A stretch of DNA of 64,000 nt, taken from Citrus sinensis. Taxonomy: Eukaryota; Streptophyta; Magnoliopsida; Sapindales; Rutaceae. Below, one piece after another: positions 45,652-57,529 of this stretch. Position 1 is the first letter of the stretch, and every line of letters begins with the position of its first letter. A model generated the notes under the pieces. That model was not told where the DNA came from, did not search any database, and was given only the letters and a program-made list of their open reading frames with translations. The position numbers and the translations under genes are program-made. Location: positions 35,111,501 through 35,175,500 of the forward strand of contig NC_068558.1 of the NCBI RefSeq assembly GCF_022201045.2, read 5' to 3'.

Positions 45652-46461
45652 GGGAAATTATCATTACATCACTTTTATTTTGCCTTATTTTCATCCAACC
45701 ACTACAAAATTCTAAGATGTACTTTGCACCACCTTTCTTTTCACATTTGTATCACCTAGTCACTTTTACATTAACAATATTAAATAATTTTAATAAAATA
45801 ACAATTTTACCCCCAAATAAATTAAAAGATCATTTTATTTTATAAAAACTTTAAAAAATAAAAAATATAATGATAAAAATATCCCTAAATTTAATAAAAA
45901 TAAATCCCAAAATTAGAAAATTTCTTTTTAATAAAAATTATTTTAATATAAAATTATAATTATAAAAATAATTGCAAAATTTTTGGATTTAATAAAAATC
46001 CCCTAAATTATTAAAATTTTAGGATTTATTCTTTTAAGAAATAAATTCAGTTACTTTAATAAAATTTTACAAAATCATAATTTTTTAATAAATAAATTCA
46101 TTTATTTTTATTAAAATTTTGTAAAATTATAATTTTTAATAAAAATAATTAATAAATTTTTTTAAAATCTAAATTTAGTAAAAATCAGTTGAGCACCTCT
46201 ATTTGGGATTATTTTGTATTAAATTTAGGGATATTTTTATGATTATAATTTTTAATTTTAAAATTTTTTATAAGATAAAATAATCTTTTAATTTATTTGG
46301 GGGTAAAATTGTCATTTTATTAAAATTATTTAATAGTGTTAATGCAAAAGTGGCTAGTTGATACAAATGTGAAAAGAAAGGTGGTACAAAGTACATGTTA
46401 AAATTTTGTAGTGGTTGGATGAACATAAGGCAAAATAAAGATGGTGCAATAATAATTTTCC
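45652..46461. mobile_element. Foldback/MULE-like element, about 250-bp arms, 9-bp TSD
   Basis: The left arm (45652-45910) and right arm (46215-46461) are long inverted repeats: for example 'ttattttgcc', 'caaccactacaaaatt' and 'ttacccccaaataaatt' at the left recur as complements at the right. Both flanks are TTATTTTAA (45643-45651 and 46462-46470). A long-armed, AT-rich, non-coding element with a 9-bp duplication fits a foldback or Mutator-type element. A transcript across it would form a long hairpin. Confidence 0.88.
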
Positions 46462-46470
46462 TTATTTTAA

Positions 46471-46651
46471 TATTATTGAAAGAATATGACAGATTAATAA
46501 TGTTAAAATAATTTTTTTAATATTCAAAATATTTTATAAATTTTATCTTATTATATATATATATATATTGTTATTTTAATTTTAATTTATATTTATTATA
46601 GAGCTTATTTAAAGTTAATTATTTCTTTGAATATTAAAAATTTATTAATGG
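46471..46651. other. Short spacer with (AT)n
   Basis: Contains a short AT run at 46552-46568, and ends at the left edge of the duplicated block. Confidence 0.4.
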
Positions 46652-47382
46652 AAGGCAAGTGACTTTTACCAGTGACAGATAAAATAGGCTAATTAATGCA
46701 ATTTCAAACACATTGCCTACTACTTATCATAGGGCATGTTTTAGGCATGTTTATGCTAATTTTTCCAAGTCATATGTTGGTGCATAGTTGAAACAACTAT
46801 TTTGGAAAGCTACTAAGAGCTGTAACAAGCATGATTTCGATAAGGCAATGGCAGAGATAAAAGTTGAAAAAAAAGCTGCATTTGAGTGGTTAGAAAGAGA
46901 ACTACATGCTTATAATTGGTCGATGCACATATATAACAAAAATTACATGATAGAACATATTGACAACAATGCATTGGAGTGCTTCAACTGATGGATATTA
47001 CCTTACCAAGATAAACCTTGCTTAACCTTGCTTGATAATGGTTGAAAAAAATCATATGTAGACTTATGAAATAGTTTACAGAGGGAAGAAATGAGGTAGC
47101 CACCTGGAAAAGACAGCTGACACCTAAAGTTTTGAAAGATAGGTAGACAAAAAAAGTAAGATTACATAAAAAATAATTATACAAACTTCTAGTTATCTGA
47201 ATTTTCAATCCATCTAGGAGGCTTGTGGTGAAGTTAGAGACCAGAACGTGTGATTGCGATTATTAGGAAATTGCCGGCCTCCCTTGTCAACATGCGATGG
47301 CTGTCATTGGATATGCAAGACATGCAATTGACGAGTATGTTCCAACATAGTTTACTAGACAGGCTTACCTTAATACATATTA
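46652..47382 (+). pseudogene. MULE transposase 3' fragment (second copy)
   Basis: Matches 12997-13702. It begins after the core domain and includes AFEWLERELHAYNWSMHIYNKN and a SWIM-type finger near 47250-47300 (CDCDY, then CQHAMAVIGYARHAI). It is broken by stops and truncated at the left. It differs from copy 1 by small indels, and in places keeps a better frame (46788-46991 is open here, while copy 1 has lost a base). Confidence 0.8.
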
Positions 47383-48309
47383 ACCCTTGCTAAAGCTCTT
47401 TTTAACCAGATTTCTAATTAGTTCGAAGGGAAGTGCTTCATAGAAAATGTCAGAGAAGAAATAGAAAGTGGTGTTGCATTAGTGCATCTACGTACACAAA
47501 CAAGTTCTTTCTCTATTATTAGGAGCAAGACTTGAAATGGGAGGCCCTAACATACCAGCGTACACTCTAGAGAAGCTCAAAAGTACTAAGATTCTCATTG
47601 TTCTTGATGATGTCAGAGAATTTGAACAACTACAATATTTAGTTGGATGGCTTGATGGGTTTTGTCCTGGAAGTTAAATTGTTGTCACCACTAGAGACAA
47701 ACAAGTACTTCATAAAAGGGGAGTGAAAAAGACGAACATGTATATGAGGTTAAGAGACTTAACCATGGTGAAGAGCTTCAACTGTTTTATAAATATGCCT
47801 TTAGACAAAATCATTGCCCTTAGGATGATCTTAATGTATTGTCGAAGAAGGTAGTACGATATACCGAGGGTGATCCTTTAGCTCTCGAAGTCTTGGGTTC
47901 CTCCCTTCATCAGAAAAGCAAATAAACAGATTGGGAGAATGTATTAGATAATTTAAAACAAATTTTTTACGTCAATCACATTTATAAGGTGCTGAGAATT
48001 AGTTATGAGGAACTTAATTCAGAGGAGAAAAGTTTGTTTTTCGATATTGCATGTTTCTCCAAGGGAGAATATAAAGATCGCGTGGCAACGTTACTACATC
48101 ATCGTCATTACAACGTGACTCATGGACTGAGTATCCTCGTTGATAAATCCCTCATTACAATATCTGAACATATCAACACGTTACAAATGCATGATTTATT
48201 GCAAGAAATGGGACGAGAGATTGTTCGTCAAGAATCTGCAAAGAACTTGGGAAACGTAGCAGATTATGGCATCGCAAGGATATTTGTCATGTATTCAAGC
48301 AGAATAAGG
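47383..48309 (+). pseudogene. NB-ARC fragment joined to transposase (second copy)
   Basis: It starts at the same P-loop joint as copy 1 (TLAKALFNQI). Kinase-2 is ILIVLDDV, with a stop at 47677 inside RNBS-B, frameshifts near 47710-47740 and a stop at 47923. Downstream it is open from 47989: RNBS-D LFFDIACFSKG and MHD in LQMHDLLQEMGREIV are intact where copy 1 has IHD and a stop. A base loss near 48240 then changes the frame. No TIR, P-loop or LRR exon of its own. Confidence 0.85.
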
Positions 48310-48408
48310 TAAAAAAAACAATTCTTGCTGAAGAGCTAGGACGTAAATAATTGTTGTAATGCGATAATTTCAAACTAAAGGTAATATCATTAAAGTCATG
48401 TTAGGTAA

Positions 48409-48629
48409 CCAAAGTTGGTTGGTGTGAGTGGTTCGGCACTCTCACTCCTTAAGAGAGGTCAAGGGTTCAAGCCCCGCTCTCGTATGGAGTCACCACATTG
48501 GTCAGCACTTTACCCCTTACGGGTTGACCCGGTGCGAGTATGGATTAGTCTGGGTTGTGGTATAGGCTTAAAGGGATCTCCCACAGTTGGGGCCCACTCA
48601 AGACCACCTCGTGGTTCAGACAAAAAAAA
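48409..48629 (+). mobile_element. tRNA-derived SINE, 221 bp
   Basis: Lies between two copies of AAAGTCATGTTAGGTAA (48392-48408 and 48630-48646). The empty site is preserved in duplication copy 1 (about 14710). It has an A-box-like start (GTTGGTTGGTGTGAGTGG), a B box GGGTTCAAGCCCC at about 48463-48475, and an A tail at 48622-48632. It is a Pol III retroposon; the 75-codon frame across it is incidental. Confidence 0.92.
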
Positions 48630-49047
48630 AAAGTCATGTTAGGTAAGAGTTTAACATAAGGGTGTGGCAACTTGCCCTCTATAATATACTTCTGAACACT
48701 CTTACTAAGTGCACACATTTATAAATTTCGAAAAATCGCTTTTTATTATGAATACTCTCATAAATACCAAAATAGTTCTCATTTTATTCTTACACCCATC
48801 AACCAATGTCGCTTGATCTTCATGTTTATGCATAAAATACTAATGACATTTATCTTCTTCACCTGCTTCGAGCATGTTTCTTCTGCAATTGCCTAGTTCT
48901 TTTTCTTTACAAAAAAAAAAAAAAAAATCATCATCTATATGCCACTCATCTATTGGATGATGAGTAAAAAATTACTTCTTATTCAATTCTACCATTCAAT
49001 TGATAATTGCTACATTAATTAAGACTCAAATGTTGGGATGATTAAAA

Positions 49048-49713
49048 TTGAAAAGGTTATCAAACACTCATATATAATTTAACGACGTTGCAGAAAACAA
49101 TTACAGCGGAAGCAAAAGAGCAATTGAGAAGTGAAGGAGTCAATGCCTAGTCAATGTCTGTGTTACCCCGGTGATCTAAACTCCAGAGAACTAATCTGGT
49201 AGACACCATCGCTCATCTTATGGATACGTGGGCCTTCACACGTGACCCACTAGATCAGAACCCATAAATCTATATCTCTATATTATATAAATAGCGTCAT
49301 GTTTTAGTCATCGAATCTTTGCCTTATATAAACACTGAGATCCAAACAGGGAAAAGGATAAAAAGTTGTGACTTGTGAGATACAATCCAAAAAAGTTCAT
49401 CAAATTTTGACTCCTAACCCGTATCTTATCCACTACTCTTCTCTCTCTTTTCATTTTAACGCTCGGCATGTCCTCTGGCCACTTTATATTTCAATGGTAA
49501 GTAAATTTTTAGAAAGCTGAGATATAAAATTTTATGCCAATTAAAAATTATGCAACTAGATTCGGATGTAATTCATAATTTATATCAAAATTATGGCTAA
49601 AAGTAGATTTTGGAACATACGTGGCCACGGGAGTGTCAAGTTTGTCCATATGGAGTTTATTTATTTTCTGGCTGTATATCTGTCAACTGGAATTGGGCCC
49701 TGCAATTCAATGT
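49048..49713. other. Spacer sharing a block with the LTR-element flanks
   Basis: Bases about 49250-49620 are similar to 57340-57529 joined to 63436-63720 (shared phrases 'cgtca(t/c)(g/a)ttttagtcatc', 'aaacactgagatccaa', 'tatcttatcca' and 'gtaattcataatttat'). It is therefore a paralogous empty site for the LTR retrotransposon. TATA-like 'attatataaatag' and 'ttatataaac' motifs are present, but no gene start is identified. Confidence 0.55.
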
Positions 49714-49827
49714 AGGAGATGCATCAACCAGTGACAAGCCATGCAGTCCTTCAAAGTTACTTAGAATTGAACCTGACAGATTATTTTGGGAGAGATTTAA
49801 CATCTCCAAGCTTTCCATACTGCAAAT
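49714..49827 (-). pseudogene. LRR receptor-kinase ectodomain fragment
   Basis: On the minus strand: ICSMESLEMLNLSQNNLSG, then SILSNFEGLHGLSLVDAS, the last LRRs typical of MIK/LRR-XII-style receptor kinases (usually followed by YNxLxGPIP). Here the frame diverges right after and stops at 49657. No transmembrane or kinase segment is nearby, so this is a relic of an unrelated receptor gene. Confidence 0.65.
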
Positions 49828-49909
49828 TAGAAATATTTCTGTAATAAACGCCGTTGTTTCTGTTTCGCACACCTGATCAGAAGTAAAACCAAATTCACAA
49901 ATTAAAGGA

Positions 49910-49932
49910 AACACACACACACACACACACAC
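49910..49932. repeat. (AC)n microsatellite
   Basis: A run of AC dinucleotides, followed by a few TA steps. Confidence 0.9.
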
Positions 49933-50237
49933 ATATGTATATATTTGGTACCAAAAATATCAAACTTCTCCAGCCAACAAATGAACTTGCCTAACTACCA
50001 GCGCGCGAATCAACGAATGGATGAAATTAATTGCATCATAGAAGTGGGCTGCTAAGAAGTAGATTTTTTTTTTTTTATGCGTTGCAATGAGAATGAGTAA
50101 TGAAAATTAATCTTTCGTTGTTAGGAAGCTCTGAAATGTTAGGAAGCTCCGACAACATGGGAGGAGGTAAAAACCCTAGTTTCGTGAGGGTTTTTTCACC
50201 GCCGTTGTAGGCGACGCGTTCAACGAAAAAAGCTCGG

Positions 50238-51767
50238 ATGAGGGAAGAAGGCACGGATGAGGACAATCCGCCGCTGGTGACTTACAAGGAAACCCTAGTG
50301 GGCGATTCACAATATAGGGCGGCTGGGATTGGTGGAAGTGAAGCAGACTGGGAGTTTGAGGAGGGTGATGTGATTGAGAATCATGATGGAGTAATGCCAT
50401 CTATAAGTTTCTCGGCCAGGATACAAGAGAAACTCATTCAACCATGGAAGAACTTGGTTGTGGTAAAGCTGTTAGTAAGGAATATTAGTTATAAGGCTCT
50501 TTGTGCTCGACTGGCTAACATGTGGAAACCTTCTATGGGTTATTCGATGATTGACTTGGAGAATAACTATTTCTTGGTACGATTTCGCAATGGAGGGGAC
50601 GCCTTGGATGCTTTGACAAGAGGTCCATGGATCATTTTAGGCCATTATCTAACTGTGCAACAATGGACGCCTGATTTCGATAGCAAAGTTACGGACTTTG
50701 AATATGTCAATGTCTAGATTCGATTACCAGGCTTAGCCCTCCACTTATACCACTAGAAAACCCTTTACAAAATCGGCCAATTAGTTGGAGAAGTTATCAA
50801 ACTTGATGACAATATAGAATCGTCGACAAGAGGTAAATTCGCAAGAATTGCTGTTAGGATTTCTCTTACAAAACCTCAAGTCTCTCAAGTTGAACTGAAT
50901 GGAAGGGTTCAGAAGATTGAATATGAAGGGTTACCAGTCATTTGTTTTAAGTGTGGCATATATGGTCACAACAGTGGGGACTGCAGTGAGAACATTAACG
51001 ATGGGCAATTTGGAGGAGAAGAGACTTCGGGAAAAGACAGCCAACGAGGAGATGTGCATGTTGCACAGGAGGATGGAAGGTCTGCGGATACCCACTTTGA
51101 ACCTTTTGGACCTTGGATGGTTGCCTCCAGGAGGGGCGTAAACTAGCAAGTGGTAAGAAAACTGTGGGGGAGCCAAATCGGAATAGATCAATCCAAGGAA
51201 ATATTGTATCAAGATTTCAAGTATTAGAACAAATTCATGAGGAGACTTTTAATCGTGTAATCCCAGAACTTCATGCTTTGCCCGACACATATCTACAATT
51301 CCAAGCTACCACCAGCAAAGCTAACCATGAGACAATACCAGCCAAAGCCAAGGAAAAAAGCCGCAGTTGTTATACAGAACCTACCTGAGGCCTTCCCATC
51401 CACGAAACCCTTTCAAATAGTTGATATCTCCCATGTACCATCGACTAGCCATAAAAACGACGTAAACAATATAATGCATGCAAACCCTAGCCTCATCCCT
51501 TGCCCTTTTACCCATGGCAAGTCCGCTGGCCATGTTACAACTACCGTTCCAACCACTTTAGACCCAACCAGACATACTGTGGTGTTTCGCTTGCCTCAGC
51601 TGAGTACACTTGTGGAATATAACTTTGCTAATAACACTTTGGCTGATGATGAGCTACAGGAAATTCAAAATCCACATTCTCCTAATCTAAATGACCCCCC
51701 TGACGCCATGGGTGGTTTTGATGATGGAGGTGTTGATAATATTACCAGGGAACTTGGTTTAACATAA
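50238..51767 (+). pseudogene. LINE-2 ORF1: DUF4283/zinc-knuckle protein, broken
   Basis: From ATG 50238: an acidic start, then a DUF4283-type domain (LLVRNISYKALCARLANMW, ALTRGPWIILGHYL), a stop TAG at 50715, more of the same frame (KIGQLVGEVIKLD, KFARIAVRISL), and a zinc knuckle CFKCGIYGHNSGDC near 50942-50983. After a stop near 51141 the rest is in other frames. The parent protein would package LINE RNA. Confidence 0.82.
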
Positions 51768-51900
51768 GCTGATGCTATAAAAGAAGCCATGTCTGAAGGT
51801 GAAGAGTCAATGGTGGAGGAAACGCCCAGAGCATGCGTACAGCAGGTTCATGGGCAGTAGGTATAAGGATCATTTACCTCTATGTGTATATTTAATTACG

Positions 51901-54900
51901 ATGATGTCGGTACTGTTTTGGAATATTCAGGGAGCGGCTTCCCATTCTTTTAGACAAACCTTTAAGACCATTATTCAAAGTTATAAGCCGACTATAGTGG
52001 TGGTTATGGAACCGCGAATTAGTGGGCGGAAAGCAGACAACTTCATTCAGGCGAGTGGTTTTGATCAATCTCATAAAGTGGAAGCAGTAGGTTTTTCGGG
52101 TGGAATATGGCTGCTATGGAGGGATCAGTTTCATGTAGAGATTACTTTTAATCACAAGCAATTTATTCATCTTAAGCTGCAGCATAACAATGTATTGATA
52201 TCATGGATTACTGTGGTGTATGCTAGTCCAGTTTCGGTTATCCGCCGTGAGCTTTGGGATCACCTTAATCACCTGGCTACTATCACCAATGATCCTTGGA
52301 TTGTTGGAGGTGATTTTTACTCGATCCTATTTCCAGAAGAGAAGATTAGGGGGTCTTCTACGGCAAGCGGTGTTTGCAAAAATTTCAGTAAATGGTTTCA
52401 CAATAATGGGCTTCATGACTTGAAATTTAAGGGCCCCAGATACACATGGTCACGTGGCTCCCTTTCAAAGCGCCTTGATCGAGTTGTTTGTAATAAGGCC
52501 TGGTTTTTACAGAATCCTAATGCCTGGGTTTTACATTTTCCAAAAGTTGCATCTAATCATCGCCCCTATCCTAATTAGATTTGATCAAAGTTCCCGAAAT
52601 AATAAATCTCCAAAGCTTTTTCGTTTCATGGCTGCTTGGTTGATAGATTCGAGGTTTACAGATTTTATGAAGACTCATTGGAATAATGAAATGCCTTATT
52701 ATCGGGCGGCTTTGGAGTTTATCCAACAGGTGCAGCACTGGAATAAGAATAGCTTTGGGAATATTTTCCAAAGGAAGAAGGTTTTGCTGGCCAGGATTGG
52801 AGGAGTTCTAAGAGCTCTAGAACGGCGACCTCTCCGTAGTTTATATCGCCTTAAGGCTAAGCTTAAAAGAGAGCTGGAGGAGGTTTTGATGCAGGAGGAG
52901 CTGTTGTGGTTACAGAAGTCGAGAAGGGATTGGATTTTGTTTGGTGATCGAAATACTACATATTTCCATAAAAAAACAATTACTAGACGACGCCATAATA
53001 GGATAGATGCAATTAAGGCAGAGGATGGTCGGTGGCTCTATGACATGGATGTTATCAAACAACAGGCTACCAACTTTTTCTTTAACCTTTCTACTTCGAA
53101 GCAAGGGATGTATATGCCTTATTAGGTTTGTGGTGCTTTTCTGCGAATTGATGACTCTAGATTGGAATCCCTAGCTACAGAGATTGAGGAAAATGAAATT
53201 CAGCATGCAGTTTTCAATATGAGCCCACTTAAGGCGCCAGAAGTAGATGGTCTGCATGCGATTTTTTATCAGACTCAATGGCATATTGTGGGGGGGAGTC
53301 CTTTTGTAAGGCAATCAAGGAGGCTTTTCAAACTCAATCTATTACTGCTGAAGTTAACAGAATCGTGTTGGTTCTCATTCCAAAGAAGGAGCAACCAATT
53401 TCTTTTAGGATGTATCGTCCTATCAACCTCTGTACGGTGACGTATAAAACAATCACAAAAATTATAGCTAATAGATTGCAGGAGTTGCTCCCTGATTTGA
53501 TTGGACCCCATCAAACTAGCTTTGTACCTGGCCGCCATATCACTGAAAATATTATAGTTACACAGGAGATTATCCATTCCATGTGGAGGAAAAAAGGGTG
53601 CAAAGGTTTTATGGCAATAAAGGTGGATTTAGAGAAAGCATATGATAGGCTGAACTGGTCTTTTATTCACAAAACTCTTCAGGAGCTGAACTTACCGACT
53701 ATGCTTATTAATCTCATCATGGAGTGCATCACTATGGCCACGATGAATGTGCTCTGGAATGGTGAGCTTACTTCTGGATTTCGTCTAGGAAGGGGTGTTT
53801 GACAGGGTGATCCACTTTCACCGTATATCTTTGTGCTTTGTATAGAACACCTCAGCCATGGGATTTCTAAATCGATTCAACAAGGTCATTGGAAACCAAT
53901 TCGATTAGCGAGAATGGGAACCCCTTTAAGTCATTTATTTTTCGCAGATGATCTATTGTTGCTATCGGAGGCTTCTAACCAGCAGGCTATAATTATTAAT
54001 AAGTTTGTAGAGGATTTTTCTGCTAGCTCGGGAGCCAAGGTTAATAAATCCAAACCTTGGTTTATTTTTCTACTAATATATCAGTCATGAAGGCTTCCAA
54101 AATTGGCTCTGATCTAGGTTATTCAGTCAGTCACTGGCACTTTGGGGAAGTATTTGGGGATCCCTTTATGCCATAATCGGATGTCGAGGCAAACCTACCA
54201 AAGTATTATTGATAAGGTTGATCAACGACTTTCTGGGTGGAATGCTTCTCACTTGATCTTAGTGGGACGCATCACTTTGGCGCAATCAGTTTTACAAGCT
54301 ATTCATGTGTACGCAATGCAAACCACAAACCTGCCACGAAGTATAAAAATGAAGATTGATCAGTTATGTCGGCGCTTTATTTGGAGTGGTTCGGCTGAGC
54401 ATCAAAAAATGAGTTTGGTTAATGAGGATACGATTTGCACTCCAAAATGCAAAGGGGGCCACGGTTTCAAGAAGCTGAATATCATGAATCATGCCCTCCT
54501 TATGAAGAACACTTGGCAGTTAATCACTGAACCAACCGAGCTTAGTAATCAAGTATTGCTAACTAAGTATGGGATTAAATTGGATGAGGTTCTTACAAAC
54601 CTGCCTACTCGATATGGGTCTCATTTTTGGAAAGCAATGGGAAACATTTGGGAGAAAACTCGAGTGGGAATGCGGTGGAACATTGGCGATTGGAAGAAGG
54701 TTAGGTTTTGGTGGGATTCTTGGGTGACAACTTCGAGCCCTTTGGCTGACTTTGTGACACAACGAATTCCAAATACGTTACTTAAGCGAGTAGCTGATTT
54801 TGTTGATGAAACTAAAAACTAGAATTGGTCTTTGTTTAGCCACTTGTTACCTAATAATATCCTTTTAAAGAGTGCTTCAATTCATCTTCCCAAAGTTTCT

Positions 54901-55991
54901 CACGGAGCTAACAGTTACTTTTGGGGAGTTTCCTCTAATGGAATTTTCTCTGTAAAATCTGCTTATGAGCTTTTAGATGATCCTGTTATCAATGCAGATC
55001 GTAATTTTTGGCGTTTGGCTTGGAGTTGGAAGGGCCCCCATAGCATCCGTGTTTTTCTTTGGCTCCTCTTGCATGGTCGGTTGAAAACGAGGAAGGAATT
55101 TCATAGGAGACATTTGGTTGTTTCTACTCAATGTGATAGATGTGGAGGGCCGGTTGAGGATATTCTTCATACTCTCCGCGACTGTGTTATGGCTAGGAGG
55201 GTATGGTCTTATCTCTTGCCTACCCATCATCCCCCTAGCTTTTTTCTTTGCTCTCTTACTGATTGGCTACAGATGAATTTGATGAATCTCAGGAGTATTG
55301 GAGAGTATGTTTTGGAGTAGCGGTGTGGAGATTATGGTTTTGGAGGAATGACGTTCTCTTTAATCATGGCTCGTGGGAGAGTGGCTTTATAGCCACAGAC
55401 ATAAAGGCTCGAACGCATAAGATTTTACGTTGTATTCACCAACCTTTGCTTGGGAAACAATAGCGAGTGGAGACACTTATCAGGTGGAAAGCTCCTATTT
55501 GGCCGTGTGACAGGTTAAATACGGATGGTGCCAGGAAGGGGTCTGGATATGCTGGGGCTAGTGGATTGATTTGAGACTCCAATGGAAATTGGCTCATGGG
55601 CTTCACTGTTAACCTTGGAATGTGTTCAGTTCTCTCGGCTGAGCTTTGGGGTCTTTTGCATGGCTTGAGAGTGGCTTGGGATCATGGCTTTAGACGTCTT
55701 CAATTGGAAGTGGATAATAAGAGCATAGTGCATTTTTTGGAAAGGGCTCATCCTTCAGCCAACGAAAATGCAATTCTTGTCAAAGCTGTTCGGGAATTAT
55801 TAGCACGTGACTAGATCGTGCACATGGAGCATGTGTACAAAGAGGCAAATAGTGCTGCGGACTTCCTTGCTTCCTATAGCCTAACTACACCCATAGGCTT
55901 GCATGTTCTTCTTTTTCCTCCTCCTGCTATTTTTTATTTACTTTGTAATGATGCTTATGGGATTGCACACTCTCGTTTAGTGTTGCATTAA
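51901..55991 (+). pseudogene. LINE-2 ORF2: endonuclease, reverse transcriptase, RNase H, broken
   Basis: Endonuclease: LFWNIQGAAS start, VGGDFYSI where GDFN is expected, and SNHRP instead of SDHRP, so active-site residues are lost. RT: PLKAPEVDGLHAIFYQ, FRMYRPINLC, FVPGRHITENIIV, KVDLEKAYDRLNW, a TGA replacing the residue before QGDPLSPY (53800), and SHLFFADDLLLLSEA. RT zinc finger CDRCGGPVEDILHTLRDC, then RNase H (LNTDGARKG, AELWGLLHGL, LEVDNKSI) and a C-terminus ending at TAA 55989-55991. At least eight stops or frameshifts interrupt it. Confidence 0.88.
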
Positions 55992-56037
55992 CTCTTCGTG
56001 AGCCCTTATTTAATAAAAAAAAAGAAGTCGATTTTTT

Positions 56038-57524
56038 CGCTTACTTTGTAGTACGGTGGATGGTCAAACACGGCTAGAGAACTTATTTGAAAAATAGTAT
56101 TAATTATTGACGGCTTACTTGATTTTTCCTTAAATGACAAGGACCGCATTAATTATAAATTATCCTTAATTTTTTAATTTTTTTTTCCAATCTATTCCTT
56201 TCTCTTAACATTTAATTTAACATTAACAATAACTATTAATTGTCCATTATTTAATCCAGTGGCAAACACTTTCAAGTTTACATTTGAGGGGGTTCACCTC
56301 TTTGTACATGCGCATGAAATTATTTTTTAATTATTACTATGCTGAGGTTATGGCAATTGTTTTAGTGATTGATTCTGACTATTCAATGGCAGTTCACCTT
56401 CAATTTTACCCTCCAACCCCTTTGGATTATTCGTAATTATTTAGCTTAATTGTCATTATATTTTGTCGAAAATGAGTTATAGACTCACTCACACTTTCAC
56501 AGAGAATAATAAGATTACACAAACTGTCTTGCAAATCTCACCTCTTGCAGATACCTTACCTTTTCTTTCACTTGTGGTCTTCGCCTCTTGTAGAAGCTTT
56601 GCCTTTTCTTTCTAGAGATGCTATTGGCTTTTCAGACTATTGTTTCTGTTAACTTTTGGTTCCTTACTTTTCCTGCTTCCTGTGTGAAGCTTTTCAATAT
56701 TTTAGTTTCTTGTATTGAATGAGCCGTAAAACTCATTTTGTCCCCCGCTAAAAGTTCTTCTCGTTTATCGCGGTTTTCATCAAGTAAAAATGAAAAAGTC
56801 AGTCGTTTTTTAGCCCAAAAATTTTGGTTACGAAACTCTTCAACATACATATGCCCCATTCCATCTCCTCACATGTGCTCACCACATGTGATGGTACAGG
56901 CAAGCTATTTTTATTCTGCTTGTCTCTTCCTATCTTGCCCTTACACTTGATAACGTTAACAGTTGGCCAATTCGAGGAAGCCAATCCCTCCAAGATGTAA
57001 CACAAGTATTTCTTTGATAAAATGATTCAGGCCTTCATTATTCAACAATGGCTTATTTATACAAGCCAGACAAAAGAGAAACAGGAATGAAACAAGATAA
57101 TCTCAACAAATCAAGAACTGGATACTTGAAAAACTAAGTTGATAATATCTCAACTAACTTAGGCTTATTCAACTTTACTACTACTTTAGACTTATTCAAT
57201 TGGACCGAACATGACCATTAACTCAATAAGCATATCATATGATCTAACATTACTACAAACTGTCATGTTGTTAATTGATAATTTACCTTATCATCATCTC
57301 ACTGTCACATGGTGAATTGTGTAAAGACCATGTATACGTTACACTGGTGATAAACTCTATCTCTCTACTTTATAAGTATAGCGTCACATTTTAGTCATCC
57401 AAATCTTTGCTTTTGTATAAACACTGAGATCCAACCGAGAAAAAAAATGTTGTTAGATACAATCCCAAAAGGTTTTATCAAATGTTGACTCCTTCTGACC
57501 CATATCTTATCCATCTATAGCTAC
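56038..57524. other. Spacer, AT-rich, no gene assigned
   Basis: Open frames on both strands at 56632-57005 are short and not recognised. On the minus strand 'tataaataagcc' (about 57050-57061) could be a TATA element of a decayed LTR, but no ends were found. Bases 57340-57524 belong to the duplicated block seen at 49250-49490. Confidence 0.4.
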
Positions 57525-57529
57525 CCTTC

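Larger units (their letters stand above)
46652..49047 (+). repeat. Segmental duplication, copy 2 (partner 12997-15108)
   Basis: Nearly identical to copy 1 from the transposase 3' part through the NB-ARC exon into the following intron, ending at 'tgttgggatgattaaaa'. The extra length is due mainly to the SINE at 48409-48629 with its duplicated target. Unlike copy 1, no LRR exons follow. Confidence 0.9.
50070..56021 (+). mobile_element. LINE-2: full-length L1-type retrotransposon
   Basis: Organisation is a 5' UTR of about 170 bases, ORF1, ORF2 and an A tail at 56014-56023. Flanks AAGAAGTAGATTTTTT (50054-50069) and AAGAAGTCGATTTTTT (56022-56037) form a 16-bp target-site duplication with one change. 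Sequence differs clearly from LINE-1 (different zinc knuckle and RT), so it is another L1 family. Many stops make it inactive, and it looks older than LINE-1. Confidence 0.9.

Noticed and set aside
48415..48642. 75-codon frame and tRNA-like B box
   Set aside because: They lie wholly inside a SINE with perfect target-site duplications.
56465..57330. Minus-strand Copia-type LTR
   Set aside because: A TATA-like motif and a TGTAACAC phrase suggested it, but there are no matching ends, TSD, PBS or coding domain.
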